Of a DNA stretch of 64,000 nucleotides, positions 35,353 to 47,881 are shown piece by piece; the first letter of the stretch is position 1, and the number at the start of each line of letters is the position of its first letter. Origin of the DNA: Acomys russatus (lineage: Eukaryota > Chordata > Mammalia > Rodentia > Muridae); NCBI RefSeq assembly GCF_903995435.1, contig NC_067167.1:18512831-18576830 (forward strand), in the 5' to 3' direction. Both the position numbers and the translations under genes were made by a program. The notes under the pieces are model-generated. The model was given only the letters and a program-made list of their open reading frames with translations. It did not search any database and was not told the DNA's origin.

Positions 35353-35975
35353 GCCGGTCGTGGTGGTGCACACCTTTAATCCCAGCATTTGGGAGGCAGA
35401 GGCAGAAGGATTGATGTGAATTCAAGGCCAGCCTGGTCTGCTAAGTCAGTCCAGGACGGCCAAGATAACACAGAGAAACGCTATCTCAAAAAAACCGAAA
35501 AACTAGGGGGGAAAGTGGTCTTTTTATTTTTATTGTGTTTTGTTTGTTTTGGTGTTTCAAGACAAGGTTTCTCTGTGTAGCCTTGGCTGTCCTGGACTCG
35601 CTTTGTAGACCAGGCTGGCCTTGAACTCACAGTGATCCGCCTGCCTCTGCCTCCCGAGTGCTGGGATTAAAGGTGTGGTCCACCAAGCCCATCCTGTGTT
35701 TTGTTTTGAGATAAGGTCTCATGTAGCTTAGGCTGGCCTAGAATTCCTGACCTTGGTGCCTCCATCTCTCAGGTACTGGATTATAGGATGTTCCCACATG
35801 TCTGCCTTTACTGTGATCTTTTCAAATGGGTGAAGAAGATTCCATTTCCAGCAGGGCACACCTGTGGTCCCAGCACTCAGGATCACTGTGAGTTCGAGGC
35901 CAGCCTATTCTACAAAGGGACTCCAGGATAGCCAAGGCTACACAGAGAAACCCTGCCTCGAGGGGGAAAAAAAAG
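35353..35975. mobile_element. Three B1 SINEs in alternating orientation
   Basis: 35353-35510 is sense (AGCCGGTCGTGGTGGTGCAC). 35555-35690 is antisense. 35845-35975 is sense with a deletion in GGAGGCAGAGGC. An older piece lies at 35700-35800. Confidence 0.88.
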
Positions 35976-36089
35976 ATTGTTTCTCTGTGCTCAAATTCTT
36001 CAGAGATGTGGCATCTGAACTGGTGCTCAGTAAATAGGGTGGCTGAACTGAATAGTGCTTTAAACAAGCCCCATCTTTGTTTTTTTTTT

Positions 36090-36312
36090 TTTTAGATTTA
36101 TATGTATGAATGTTTTGCCTACATGTTTGCATACATACCTGCACCATATATGTACCTGATATCCTTGGGGGACAAGTGGGGGGGACACAAGATCCCCCTG
36201 GAACTGCAGTTAAGGATGGTTGTGAGCCACTTTGTGAAGGTGAGGCTCCGGAACTAGGACCTCTGCAAGAGTAGCAGGTGCTCTTCACCACTGAACCATC
36301 TCTCCAGCCCCT
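36090..36312 (-). mobile_element. B3-like SINE, antisense
   Basis: TAGATTTATATGTATGAATG to GAACCATCTCTCCAGCCCC. Confidence 0.85.
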
Positions 36313-36369
36313 TTAAAGTCTTTCTTTCTTTCTTTCCTTATTTTATTTTATTTATTTATTTATTTATTT

Positions 36370-37443
36370 TGGTTTTTCCAGACAGGGTTTCTCTGTGTAG
36401 CCTTGGCTGTCCTAGACTTGCTTTGTAGACCAGGCTGGCCTGGAACTCACAGAGATTCCACCTTCCTCTGCCTGAGTGTTGCGATTAAAGGAGTGCACCA
36501 CCACCCCTGGCTCCTTTCTCCTTTCTTTCTTTCTTTTCTTTTTTTTTTTCCGAGACAAGGTTTCTCTGTGTAGCCCTGGCTGTCCTGGACCCGCTTTGTA
36601 GACCAGGCTGGCCTCGAACTCACAGCGATCCACCTGCCTCTGCCTCCCGAGTGCTGGGATTAAAGGCATGTGCCACCACGCCCGGCACCTTTCTCCTTTC
36701 TTAGTGCTACCTTCTTTCAGCTTCCAGGCACTGGACACAAGTACCAGTGACTATGTGTTTGGGTGTCTGAGAGCTATTGTTGTCTCTTCAGTGGGTAGAA
36801 TATGATTTGTTGCATCTTGCACAAGGCTGTGAGTCTAAGTGCTCTGAAGTTGCAAAGATTTTGAAGAAACACATGTTATCAACAAGGCCCTTTTTTTGTT
36901 TTGGATAGGGTTTCTCTACGTAGCTCCTGGCTGTCCTGAAACTCTCTGTGTAGACCAGGCTGGCCTTGAACTCAGAGATCCACCTGCCTCTGCCTCCTGA
37001 GCGCTGGTCTCTAGGGAGTGTGAGCCACCACTGTCCAGCTCAACAAGGTGTTTTTATTGTTGCTTTGAGAGGGAGTCATTCTGTGTGGCTCAGGCTGACC
37101 TTGAACTTAGTATCAGTCTCCCTAGGATTATAGGCCTGTATTGTTTGGTTTCAGTGCAGGAAAATTCTTATTAGAGAGCCCTCCAAGTGCCTCCTGATTC
37201 TTTTACTCAAAGACTAGAAGAGTATTGAAGATTTGTTTGCTTAACATAGAACGGAAGTATCTTAAATACTGTAAGGAGTTATTTAAATTGAAGAGTTTTT
37301 GGTTTTTCCAGATAGGGTTTCTCTATGTAGCCCTGGCTGTCCTAGACTTACTTTGTAGACCAGGCTGGCCTCGGACTCACCTTGATCCTCCTGCTTCTGC
37401 CTCCCAAGTGCGGGGATTACAGGTGTGTGCCACCAGGCCCGGC
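36370..37443 (-). mobile_element. Cluster of four antisense B1 SINEs
   Basis: Copies at 36370-36512, 36543-36688, 36893-37040 and 37303-37443, each running from GACAGGGTTTCTCTGTGTAG-like to a CCCGGC-like end. A fifth, worn fragment is at 37065-37140. Confidence 0.9.
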
Positions 37444-38134
37444 AAACAGAAGACACTTAATAGTATAAATGACCTACTCCTTGCACACTTATGCATTCTT
37501 ATATATTTACTTGTCATTATCTGAGAGAGGCCCAACAAAAATGGAAACTTGTCTGATAAAGTGAAACAAGAGAAAGCCAGCCGCAAAGCCAGGTCTTCAT
37601 GTGCCCTTGTCAGTTCTTGGGAATCAGGGCGTGCGCCTCCGCTCAAAGCTCCCAGCTTTTAGTCCTTAACGAGTATTATGAATCTGAAATGAGCTTAGGC
37701 ACTGTTCAGAGCTTAGATCCTATCCGCTCAGATCACAGTTGAGATAGACAGGCTGTTTTTCCTCTGCAGAACCAGTGAGGACTGAGCTATACTGGTCAAA
37801 TTCCCTTGGGGACCGGAGTCCAGTTTCAGATTAATGTCTGTTTAGTTCGTTGACCGCAGTGTTGTGTTACCTGAAATTTAGCACCCACAGTGCCGTTTTG
37901 TACCCTATTTCCAATTTTTTTTGAACCTTCAGAGAGGGAAATGGTTTTAACATTGGCTGTAGAGGGGCTCTGCTCCGCCCCCTACCCCCCACCCCACTTT
38001 GAACAGAGACTCTTCCAAGTATGATACCCTGGGAACTGAAGATTTCCACCTTTCCCTGGATCCCAGTGCTGCTTTAGACTGAATTCTTTCTCCTGATAAA
38101 AGAATTCTCCTTTCTTTTTCCTTCTTTCTTTCTT

Positions 38135-38280
38135 TCTTTTTTTTTTTTTTTTTTCTGAGACAGGGTCTCTCTGTGTAGCTTTGGCTGTCCTGGACTTGCA
38201 TTGTAGACCAGGCTGGCCTTGAACTCACAGGGATCCGCCTGCCTCTGCTTCCCGAGTGCTGGGATTAAAGGTGTGGGCCT
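38135..38280 (-). mobile_element. B1 SINE, antisense
   Basis: A T-run, then GAGACAGGGTCTCTCTGTGT to GGGATTAAAGGTGTGGGCC; the last 15 bases of the usual head are missing. Confidence 0.9.
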
Positions 38281-38343
38281 GACTTTGTTTATTTTAACAG
38301 AGGTACTGATATGTAAAGGCCATAAGGGCATATGCCTTTAAGT

Positions 38344-38552
38344 CAGTGGTTCTCAGACTATGGGTCACTACCCTTTTCACAGGGGTCACTTATCAGATAC
38401 CCTGCATATCAGATAGTTATACTACGATGCATAACAGTGGCAACATTATTATTATAAAGTAGCAACAGAAATAATTTTATGGCTCAGAGGAGGTGGGGTG
38501 TGTGTGTGTGTCCGTCCCTCCGTCCCAGCATTAGGAAGGTTGAGGACCACTG
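38344..38552. mobile_element. hAT-Charlie-like MITE (rodent non-autonomous DNA transposon)
   Basis: It begins CAGTGGTTCTCAGAC and ends GTTGAGGACCACTG, inverted termini typical of Charlie-type hAT elements. The inner part has the CTGCATATCAGATA and TATACTACGATGCATAACAG stretches common in rodent copies. The 8-base flanks (CTTTAAGT and CTTACACC) match only partly, as expected for an old insertion. I think RepeatMasker would call it RCHARR1 or URR1. Confidence 0.75.
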
Positions 38553-39294
38553 CTTACACCCACCTGCTCTGGAGGACAAGGCAAGAAGAATGCTTTAAAT
38601 TCAAGGCCAGGCTGGTCAGCCTAGCAATTCCAAGGCTATCCTGAACAACTTAGTAAGACCGTGTCTTAAATTTTAAAAATTAAAGAAAGAGGAGAAGCTG
38701 GCCTGGACATATACTTACATGGTAGAGCACTTACCTAGTTTATAATTAAGGCTCCAGGTTCAACCTGCAAACAATAAACAAAATAGAACAAAGGCACGTG
38801 TGGAAAGGGGTCAAAACATTACGATGAGAAGTTTTTTTAAAATGACTACTTATGGACCCAACTATTGTTTGAACTTGGAATGCAGCCTTTTTAATTTCGC
38901 CATCTGTAAACTGCCCGTTTATGAGAATAATACTGGAGTTTCACATTTGCAGCTGAATTCCCATTTCCTCCATAACTGTCCCCCACTGAGCCTTTGTTTC
39001 CGAAAGCCTCCTGTTTATAAGCAGTCCTCAAGCAGATGAAAATGTTTGCTGGGAAGTGCAATTCTCTGGTCCTTATCAGTTAGGGAAAGGCACAGGCCAA
39101 GGAGTTATCTCCTTGCAAAGACATGACTTGCTGATCTCAGAGACTTCAGGGCAGCTTTGGCCCCACCCTATTTTTTTTTTTTTCTTCCCCAACATAATAA
39201 TCTTTCACTTTTCAAGATAAAAGCAGTAACAACAAGGAGACATGCTAGTTAGTCACCACACCTGGAACTTGTTTTAACCTACTTTCTTTTTAAG

Positions 39295-39830
39295 ATTTTT
39301 TTTTTTTATTATGTATACCATCCTCTGCCTGCAAGTGCACCTGCACACTAGAAGATGACACCAGATCTCATTGTAGATGGTTGTGAGTCCCCATGTGATT
39401 GCTGGGAATTGAACTCAGGACCTTTGGAAGAGAAACCAGTGCTCTTAACCCCTGAGCCATCTCTTCAGCCCTGTACTTTATTTTTTATAGTCTTTTTGTT
39501 GATGTTGTTGTTTTTGTATTTTGGGACAGGGTTTCTCTGTGTAGCCTTGGCTGTCCTAGACTCACACTGTAAGACCAGGCTGGCCTCCAACTCACAGGGA
39601 TCCACCTACCTCTGCCTCCCAAACGCTGGGATTAAAGGCTTGTGCCACCACCGCCTGGCCTTTTTTTATAGTCTTAATGATGTCTTTATTTATATGCATT
39701 GGTGTTTTGACTGCATATATGTCTGTGGTGAGGGTGTCAGATCCCCTGGAACTGGAGCTACAGGCAGATGTGAGCTGCCATGTGGGTGCTGGGCATTGAA
39801 CTTGGGTCCTCTCGAAGAGAGAAGGGGAGA
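39295..39830 (-). mobile_element. B2, B1 and B3-like in a row, all antisense
   Basis: 39295-39472 is B2 (TATTATGTATACCATCCTCT to CTTCAGCCC). 39520-39661 is B1. 39668-39830 is B3-like (CTTTATTTATATGCATTGGT on). Confidence 0.88.
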
Positions 39831-40082
39831 GACAAGAGAGGCTGTTCTGGATTTCTCATGGGCACAGATGCTGGCTCTGACACTGTTGGGATGAATGCTT
39901 GCCTATTCAGAAATGTGGGTCTAGATTCTAGACTCTAGAGTGACAAAGGACTGGTTAAACTAATCTGATGAAACTCATGAGGGCCATTGGAGTTCATTAA
40001 TTTGATTTTAAAAGGTGAAAGGGGGGTTGTTGCTGGCAGTCTTAGAGTATATAGCTTTATAATGTTTTGGAGTCCTTATATT

Positions 40083-40378
40083 TTTCTAAATTGACTTGGG
40101 AGGCAGAGGCAAGCGATTGCCGTGAGTTTGAGGCCAGCCTGCTCTGCAAAAAGAGTCCAGGACAGATAGGCGTGGTGGTGCATGCCTTTAATCCCAGCAC
40201 TCAGGAGGTAGAGGACCGTGGATTGCTGTATATTGGGGGCCAGCCTGGTCTATAAAGCAAGTCTAGGACAGCCAAGGCTAACACAGAGACATCCTGTCTC
40301 AAAAAAAAAAAAAAAAAAAAGAGTCCAGGATAGCCAGGGCTACATAGAGGAACCCTGTCTCAAAAACCCAAATAAAAT
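40083..40378 (+). mobile_element. B1 nested inside another B1
   Basis: An outer B1 (GGAGGCAGAGGCAAGCGATT on) is broken at AAAGAGTCCAGGACAG near 40149-40164, where a second B1 (ATAGGCGTGGTGGTGCATGC) begins. After its 20-A tail the outer element resumes with GAGTCCAGGATAGCC at 40321 and runs to its own A-rich tail. The repeated GAGTCCAGGA(C/T)AG is the target-site duplication. Confidence 0.9.
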
Positions 40379-40404
40379 AAACAACAACAACAACGAAAAC
40401 CCCA

Positions 40405-40712
40405 AAGACTTGTCTTTTTCTCTGTGTAGCCTTGGCTGTCCTGGGCTCGCTTTGTAGACCAGGCTGGCTTCGAACTCACAGAGATCTGCCTGCCTCTGCC
40501 TCCCACATGCTGGGATGAAAGAATTCTCTTACCGAAGCCTTAGTACTAGTCCAGTCTTCAAGGAGTCACTAGTTTAAGACTCACCTTGTAATCCCAGCAC
40601 GCAGGAGGCAGAGGCAGGTGGATCTCTGTGAGTTCGAGGCTAGCCTGGTCTACAGAGCAAGTTCCAGGACAGCCATGGCTACACTGAGACGCCGGTCTCA
40701 AAAAAACAAATC
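40405..40712. mobile_element. Inverted pair of B1 SINEs
   Basis: 40405-40520 is antisense and 40585-40712 is sense (5'-truncated, from ACCTTGTAATCCCAGCACGC). Confidence 0.85.
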
Positions 40713-40741
40713 GAAAATTTATTACAAAGCTTTTTGAGAAG

Positions 40742-40743
<2 letters not shown>

Positions 40744-40806
<63 letters not shown>
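40744..40806. repeat. (GT)n microsatellite
   Basis: About 30 GT units, the longest dinucleotide run in the window, followed by GTATACGCACGCACATG. It forms the variable head of the adjacent B3-like antisense SINE. Confidence 0.97.
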
Positions 40807-40808
<2 letters not shown>

Positions 40809-41000
40809 CGCACGCACATGTGTGTATGCGCAGGCATGCGTGCAGTGCCCCTGGAGGCCAGATGAACTAGACGTCCTCCAGCTGGAGCTACAGGTGGTTG
40901 TGAGCTGTAGGACACAGGTGCTGGGAACAGAACAAAGACAGGTTCTCTGGGAGAGCAGTAAGTGCTCTTAACCTCTGAGCCAGCTCTCTAGATTCCTTGT
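40807..41000 (-). mobile_element. B3-like SINE, antisense, fed by the GT repeat
   Basis: CCCCTGGAGGCCAGATGAAC, GGAGCTACAGGTGGTTGTGA and AGTGCTCTTAACCTCTGAGC. Confidence 0.82.
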
Positions 41001-41211
41001 TACAAAGACTGTTTTTTTTTTTTTTTAAATATAGAAGACTGTGAATACTCAGACATATTAGTCCAAGAAAGGAGGATTGGGAGTTTGTGACCAGACTCTA
41101 CACAGGGAGACCGTGTCTCAAAATAAGTAAGTAAATAAGTAAATACATAAAGAAAGCAAAACAAAACAGATTGTAAGCATAATACAATGTGAAAATTGAA
41201 CAAAGGAGCCT

Positions 41212-41282
41212 TGGGCTGTAGGTTGAGCACTTGCTAAGCATGTGCAAAGGTGGATTCAATCCCCAGCATTGCAAGAAAAAAC
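41212..41282 (+). mobile_element. ID SINE, sense
   Basis: GGTTGAGCACTTGCTAAGCA and TTCAATCCCCAGCATTGCAA. A partial B1 follows at 41335-41400. Confidence 0.75.
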
Positions 41283-41984
41283 TAAAGCAAACAAACAAAG
41301 CAAAAAACAAAAAAGTGAGAGCTGCCTGAGTGACCAGGCCCGGTGGTACTTGGGAAGCTGAGGCAGTAAGAGTGGCATGCGTCCAAGGCCAGCCTGTCGG
41401 AAAAACCAACTTTTTTCCTTTGGATGGGGCACAGGTGAACTTTTCTTTTTCTTTTACTTTTTTTTTTTTTTTTTTTTTTTTTGTAGTTTTCAAATGTTTT
41501 ATCATGGGCATATTTCATTTCATTAGGTTGTAATGTGATTTCCCCATACTAAGTTAACATTAATTAATAAGGATAAAAACACTCTAGTCCCAATAAAGAT
41601 AACGATAGGACATTCTTGGGGGGAACTGGAATGTAATAAATGCATTCGCTCCAGACCACTGGAAGTTAAGCCTGCCCTTCAGTCTGCTAACACACCAAGC
41701 TCAAGTCCTGAGCTTGCTGTGGCTTCTCTGGTTCACTGTGTTTAACCTCTTCCGGGACAGGCATAGAGCGCTCGCTAGCCCTCAGCCTCATCTTCTACTA
41801 GCTCTTCCCTTCCTGCTGTCCTATTTGATTTCTTTACCTTGGAGATGCCGGGAATCATTGAACAGGAAGGAAGGAACAAATGGGGCAGGTCAAATGTAAA
41901 GGTACAGGACTGATTCCACTGCCCCTCCCCCTTATTTCCCTCTCTTCCAGTAGGATGGTCCCTAGGACAAGTTCTGAGCTGCAG

Positions 41985-42133
41985 AGCAATTTCACCTTTA
42001 ATCCCAGCACTCAGGAGACAGAGGCAAGTGGATTTGTGTGAGTTCGAGGCCAGCCTGGTCTACAAAGTGAGTCTAGGGCAGCCAGGGCTACACAGAGAAA
42101 CTGACAAAACCTTAAAAAAAAAAAAAAAAAAAA
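41985..42133 (+). mobile_element. 5'-truncated B1 SINE
   Basis: CACCTTTAATCCCAGCACTC to an A-run, followed by GTGTGTGTG and G-rich low complexity to 42194. Confidence 0.88.
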
Positions 42134-42949
42134 GTGTGTGTGTGTGGGGGGTGGGGAGGGAGAGAGGGAAAGAGACAGAGGTGGGGGGGGGGGGAGGCAT
42201 GGGAGCATGTAACAGTGTCTGTCTTCCCCCAGCCCTTTTTCTTTTGGGAACTAAACTCTCTGAGTGATTAATATTGCCTCATTAACGTTTTTTTGTGATG
42301 TGAATCAAGGCCTTAAGCGCCCCTCTAGCAGCACAGTACCCAGCAGCCATTTAGGCAGCAGCAAAGCTTAGCAGAGGACAGAGGGGCAGCGTACCCGGTG
42401 CCCGCTTTAGACGTTCTGCTCACTCACAAAGACACCAACATTCCTTTTTAAGTAAAAATTATCTTCTGTACTACAAACAATGATTTCTCAGTCTTATTTA
42501 AAATACTGGGCAGGAAAACTGTCTCTAGGAAAAAATTTGCCTTTGCTGTTGATTTCACAACATACAATTTGTGCAATTATAAGACAAGCCTCCTAAGTAC
42601 TACTTGTATGGAAGAAAAATAAATATTTGCAAGCTGGGAAAGAACAATGGCAGAAGCAGGCCCAGGGCTCAGCTTTCCCTGGGGCTCCACGGAGGCTGCC
42701 AGACAAGCCTTGAGATGAAGGTTTCCAAACAAGATGAGAGGGACCCAGGCAACCAAGGTCATGTTCACTAGCTGGCCGGTGTGTGACAGTGGGGGTGGAG
42801 TGGAGTTCAGGCAAGAGAAAACTGCTTGTGGGGAGGAACTGAGTGGTCAGGGACATTGGTCTTGGCTACAGCACAGACGTCAGACGGGAGGATGGAGAAA
42901 GAGGTGTTCTAAACAGATATTTGGACCCTGTATCAAAATGAGGGACCCA
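42134..42949. other. Mostly unique intergenic sequence
   Basis: After GT/G low complexity, 42230-42940 contains no recognisable repeat, splice-bounded exon or RNA gene. Its open frames are short and on both strands, so nothing is called. Confidence 0.6.
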
Positions 42950-43290
42950 AAGACTGGAGGGATGGCTCAGTGGTTAAGAGCACTGCCTGCTCATCTAGAG
43001 GACCCGGGTTCAATTCCCAGCACCCACATGGCAGCTCACGACTGTCTGTAACTCCAAGATCTGACACCCCCACACCAACACACATAAATTAAAATTAAAT
43101 TTTATATATATATATCATTGGTTGCTCTTCCAAGGGACCCAGAATAGGTTATCAGCACCTACGTATCCATAATGCCAGTTCTAGTGGGTCCAACAACTTA
43201 CTCTGGTTTCCTCAGGCAGCACACCTGTGACTGGTGCACATGCAGGCAAAACACTCATACATATAAAATAATTTAAAGCAACAACAATGG
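42950..43290 (+). mobile_element. B2 SINE plus a second tRNA-type SINE fragment
   Basis: 42950-43110 is a B2 (GACTGGAGGGATGGCTCAGT). 43110-43290 resembles the body and tail of another, more diverged copy. Confidence 0.75.
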
Positions 43291-43849
43291 CCCCCAAAAG
43301 TAGAGTAGAAGTATAGAGTTTGTTCAGCCAGTTCAAGAAGTAGATTCTTTCATGCGACCTGGGCTTTTTGTGTGTATAACACACCTACCTAAGTGCCTTG
43401 AACTCCCTGACTTCAAACCCTTACCTGCTGGTAGTGCAAGTACTGGCTGTGATGCCTTGGGTCTCATGTAGCCCAGGCTGGCTTTGAACTCATGGTCCTT
43501 CCTCAGTTTCCCACGTGCTGAGATTACAGGCATGTGGCACCATGCCCAACAGACACTTAGAAACTCCAGGACCCAGAAACCGATGGATGAGGCAGAAGAA
43601 GATTTCTAAAGAACTCCAGACCTTGCAAGGGGTCTGTTTGGTCTGTTTACAAGATGAGCCTTTGCTGAAGAAGTAGAAAGGCAGAGTGAGGAGGGAACGT
43701 GGTGTTCAATCTAGGTCACGCAGTTATGATGGCCCAAGTGGGGAAGTTTTGCCAAGTGGTCCAGTGGGCTTGACACCCAGATCCCAAGGCAAGCTCTTAC
43801 AAAGAGATTCTCTTGCATTGTGTGTATACTAGCGTCTCTGGCTGTATTT

Positions 43850-43992
43850 TTTTTTAAAAAAAGATTTATTTATTATGTATACAGATCTCATTATAGATGG
43901 TTGTGAGCCAACATGTGGTTGCTGGGAATTGAACTCATGACCTTTGGAAGAGCAGTCAGTGCTCCTAACCTCTGAGCCAGCTCTCCAGCCCC
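43850..43992 (-). mobile_element. B2 SINE, antisense, with internal deletion
   Basis: AAAGATTTATTTATTATGTA is joined directly to CAGATCTCATTATAGATGGT, so about 35 bases (the usual CTGCCTGCATGT part) are missing. Confidence 0.88.
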
Positions 43993-44861
43993 TCTGGCTG
44001 TATTTTAACAAAAAAGCTAGGTTTTTGCTCCCACATTTGTATCCATTCTGCTGGGGTTCAAGGGGTGGGGGGGGGGTGGGGGGCATGGGGCGTGACCAGA
44101 GCTCTGTGTCATCATCTCGTGACACACCTTCTTAGCCTCTCTGTTCAACTACCTCGTCATTGTTGGTACTGTCGTTGTCAGTTGGCAATCGTGTCAGCCT
44201 TGTGAACTGCCCAATAGCCTGTGCCGAGCTTTGTGGGTCAAACGCAAATGTGAAACAGCCACCAGCACGATGTGGCTGACGCCTAGCCTTGGCTGTGAAT
44301 AGACCTGGCAGAAACCGTGTCCCGGTCACATGAGGACCAGCTGACTTATCTGTCATAGGCCTGCTGTAGTGGGTGAAGCTTAGGCCGGGCTGCTTGCTGC
44401 AGGGTGATAGCTAAAGGCCAAAAAAAAAAAAAAAAAAAAAGCATCCTTAGAAGCTTTTCTGAGACATGTGCAAAGAATAGCTATTTCTCTGGTCATAAGG
44501 CATCCAAAATGCTTTGTCTGAAGCCTTTCCCTGTGGACCCATGAGGGGTTTGGGATGTAGAAGTAAAGCCAGTTTCTAGTTTGCTTCAAAATGATCCAAG
44601 TCTCGGTCTAATGCTGGCACTTAGAGCTGTCTCAAAGTACAAAACAAATGGCCAGCAAATGCATACCTTCTGGGACCTCTCAGGAGGTGGGACTCCATTG
44701 GTACTCTGCCATGGGATGGTGGGGACACTCCGGGATAATTGCACACTGTCCTTTGAGCTAGTAAGGGATTTCTGGATGGATGACAAGTGAGCCCTTTAAA
44801 GCACAGTTGGATGCCTGTGTGTGTGTGTGTGTTTGTTTGTTTGTGTCCCCCCCCCCCCCCC

Positions 44862-45435
44862 GAGACAGGGTTTCTCTGTGTATCCCTGGCTGTCCTGGAA
44901 CTGGCTCTATAGACCAGGCTGGCCTTGAACTCACGGCTTCTCCCTCTGCCTCCCTGAGTGCCGGGCTTACTTTTTGCTTTTTAAACCTAGTAATGTAAAC
45001 GGTTTCTCCCTCAATGTTTATTTACATCTATTCTTTCTTCTTTCTCTTTCTTTCCCTTCTCTCCCCTTTCTTTTTTCTTATTTTGAGATGTGACTTTACT
45101 CTATAGCCTAGGCTGACCTGAACATTTCTAGATAGACTAGACTAGCCGTAGACTCTCCTGCCTCAGCCTCCCATGTGCTGCTAGTATAGGTCTATGCCAC
45201 TGTATGTTCACAGAATCACTTTCTGTTCTTTCTTTTTTTCTTTCTTTTTACATTTATTTACTTTTATCTATTTTTGGTGTTTGGTCTACATATATGTCTG
45301 TGTGAGGGAGTCGGATCCACTGGGATTTGAGTTATAGACAGTTGTGAGCTGCCATGTGGGTGCTGGGAATTGAACCAGGGTCCTCTGGAAGAGCAGCTCG
45401 TACTCCTAACTGTTGAGCCATCTCTCCAGCCCTGA
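44862..45435 (-). mobile_element. B1, old B1 and B3-like, antisense
   Basis: 44862-44970 is a B1 after a C-homopolymer. 45075-45205 is a worn B1. 45250-45435 is B3-like (ACATTTATTTACTTTTATCT to CATCTCTCCAGCCC). Confidence 0.8.
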
Positions 45436-46280
45436 CAACATCACTTTCAATTGAAAAATAATATCGCTTCTGAGCATGCTCCGATATACATGCGGGCACG
45501 CTTGTGACCCCCCCCCCCCATCAGTTTACCGTTGATGGAGATTTGATACACCCATGCACATGACCCCCCCCATCAGTTTACCACTAACGGGGATTTGATT
45601 TCATCTGTCCTTTCTCTCTCCCCTTCTACTCCACTCATGACACACAGCATCGTTGCCAGTGTCTTTATGGATACGCCTTTGCACACAAGACTTGTTTCTG
45701 TAGGTGACAGTCCTTAAACTGGAACTGCTGTGTCAATAAACGACCATAGCAAGCAACACTACTAAAAGACACCCAGGAAGCCTGCCTGAGAATTGTACTG
45801 TCTCTTAGGACACCACAGAAGCTGTTTTCTGGCACCATGACAAACCCTGACTTGGGAACAGGGTGGCAGTCTTTGTTGCTAGTCGACTTCATATTTTAAA
45901 GACCACAGCTGATTTTAATCTATATTTCTTTTATTAGTAATGGGGTTGAACAGGTTCTTCTGAGAACAGCTTCACCATGTCATTTCAAAGTGGAAATGAG
46001 GGGTTTTTTGGGTCTTGTTTTTTAAAATAAACTTTTCAAATGATCAATAAACTGGTCATGGAAAATGTCATCATTGATAGGAAGATAAAAATAGGACAGC
46101 GTGGAAAGCTGCAAGCTGAGCTTTCTTTCAAAAGGATTTTTAGCCAGTGACCTTATTCAATAATCATGATTTTTAAATAGCTTTTGCTGTTTTAGACAAT
46201 ACTTTTGTTTTCATTTACTTTTAGAAAGACTTCGAATATACTTGTGGGAAATTAGTTTTGGTTTTTTTTTGTGTGTGTGT
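45436..46280. other. Mostly unique intergenic sequence
   Basis: Apart from the diverged duplication at 45498-45600 I see no feature. Small open frames have no domain or splice support. Confidence 0.6.
45498..45600. repeat. Diverged tandem duplication, period about 52
   Basis: CCCCCCATCAGTTTACC followed by GGGATTTGAT-like sequence occurs at about 45513 and again at about 45565. The two copies have several differences, so the duplication is not recent. Confidence 0.75.
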
Positions 46281-46284
46281 GTGT

Positions 46285-47093
46285 GTTTTTGTTTTTTCCC
46301 AAGGCAGGGTTTCTCTGCATATAGCCTTGGCTGTCCTTGACTTGCTGTCGTAGACTAGGCTGGCCTCAAACTCATAGAGATCCACCTGCCTCTGCCTCCT
46401 GGGTACTGGGATTAAAGGCGTGCACCACCACGCCCAGCGAGAAAAATAAATTTAGTCAGGGAGAGAGTCATAGAGCGGGTGCCCGGGGAGCCACTTGTCT
46501 TTAGCTTAGCGCAGCAACAAAATTAATAAGTGAGGTTTGACAGCACCTCAATACAGTGTGCCCAATCCCTGCATAGTCTGATGTCATCGGTTTGGTTCCC
46601 TGTCATTTTATTTTGAACTGTAATCAACACCAACAACATATGTCTATCTTGTTTGACATTTTTTAAATTGCTTTTTTGTTTGTTTGTTTTTCAAGACAGG
46701 GTTTCTCTGTGTAGCCTTGGCTGTCCTGGATCCGCTTTGTGGCCTTGAACTCACAGCGATCCACCTGCTTCTGCCTCCCTGAGTGCTGGGATTAAAGGCA
46801 TGCACCACCATGCCCAGCTTGTCTGACATTTTTAATGGAACCACTGGCATTATTGTATTTGTGTGTTGTATATGATTGTGCGTGAGTGTGGAGGCGAGGG
46901 TCAGCCTCGGCTAGCTGCTCTTCACACTTTCTTTTTTTTTTTTTTTTTTTGGTTTTTCGAGACAGGGTTTTTCTGTGTAGCCTTGGCTATCCTGGACTCA
47001 CTTTGTAGACCAGGCTGGCCTCAAACTCACAGCGATCCGCCTGCCTCTGCCTCCCGAGTGCTGGGATTAAAGGCATGCGCCACCACGCCTGGC
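46285..47093 (-). mobile_element. Three antisense B1 SINEs
   Basis: 46285-46440, 46675-46820 (lacks TAGACCAGGCT in the second unit) and 46930-47093 (near consensus, with a T-run of about 20). Confidence 0.9.
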
Positions 47094-47604
47094 TCACTTT
47101 ACTTTCTAAGACAAGGTCTTTCACTGAACTTGAACTTCACTGATTGGCTAGACCAGCTGGCCAGTGAGCTCTGTGTTCAGCTATCTCTAGTCTCCACGTT
47201 TGTTCTACGTCATGTCCCATCTGTTCTTCCTGTTCTCTGGGCCCCCACCCCCTCTTTACACACACACACACACACACACTGGAGTTACAGATGTCTGCCA
47301 CCAGGCATGCCTTTTGGATGGGAGCTGGAGGTATGAACTCAGGCCCTTTGCTTATGTGGCAAAAATTTCCCTGCCTGAGCCATTTTCCTTGCCCTGTGTA
47401 TTAGTTTTTAAAGGAAATAGCCATCTAAGCTTTACTTATGATCTTGTTGAACCTGGATTATAAGTTTCTTGGTAGTAGAACGTGGGGTTTGATTAAATAC
47501 CTTAAAGTTTTATTTAAGACATAAAACTCATAAAATAAATATTGTTACACAAAATATTAGTAACATTTTAATGTAATGATGTTAATGGGTGAAATAGGCA
47601 CTCA

Positions 47605-47776
47605 GGCGGGTGGCGTGGTGGCTCACTCCTTTAATCCCCAGCACTCAGGAGGCAGAGACTGTCGGATCGCTGTGAGTTCGAGGCCCACCTGGTCTACAAA
47701 GTGAGTCCAGGGCAGCCAAGGCTACACAGAGAAACTCTGTCTCTAAAACAAACAAACAAAAACAACAACAAAAAAG
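47605..47776 (+). mobile_element. B1 SINE
   Basis: GGCGGGTGGCGTGGTGGCTC to CAAACAAACAAAAACAACAA, just left of the Hmgb1 pseudogene. Confidence 0.92.
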
Positions 47777-47881
47777 AAATAAGCCACTGGGAAAAAAAAT
47801 TGAGCCTCTGAGAGTCAGTGAACATGTAGATCAAAGGACTTAATTTGAAATCCAGCTCCAGGCGTCTGGCTCTCACTCTCA

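Noticed and set aside
39355..39894. 179-codon open frame
   Set aside because: It consists of translated antisense B2, B1 and B3-like SINEs joined together. Many other open frames of 60-140 codons (for example 46863-47336, 41098-41511, 48173-48559) have the same origin.
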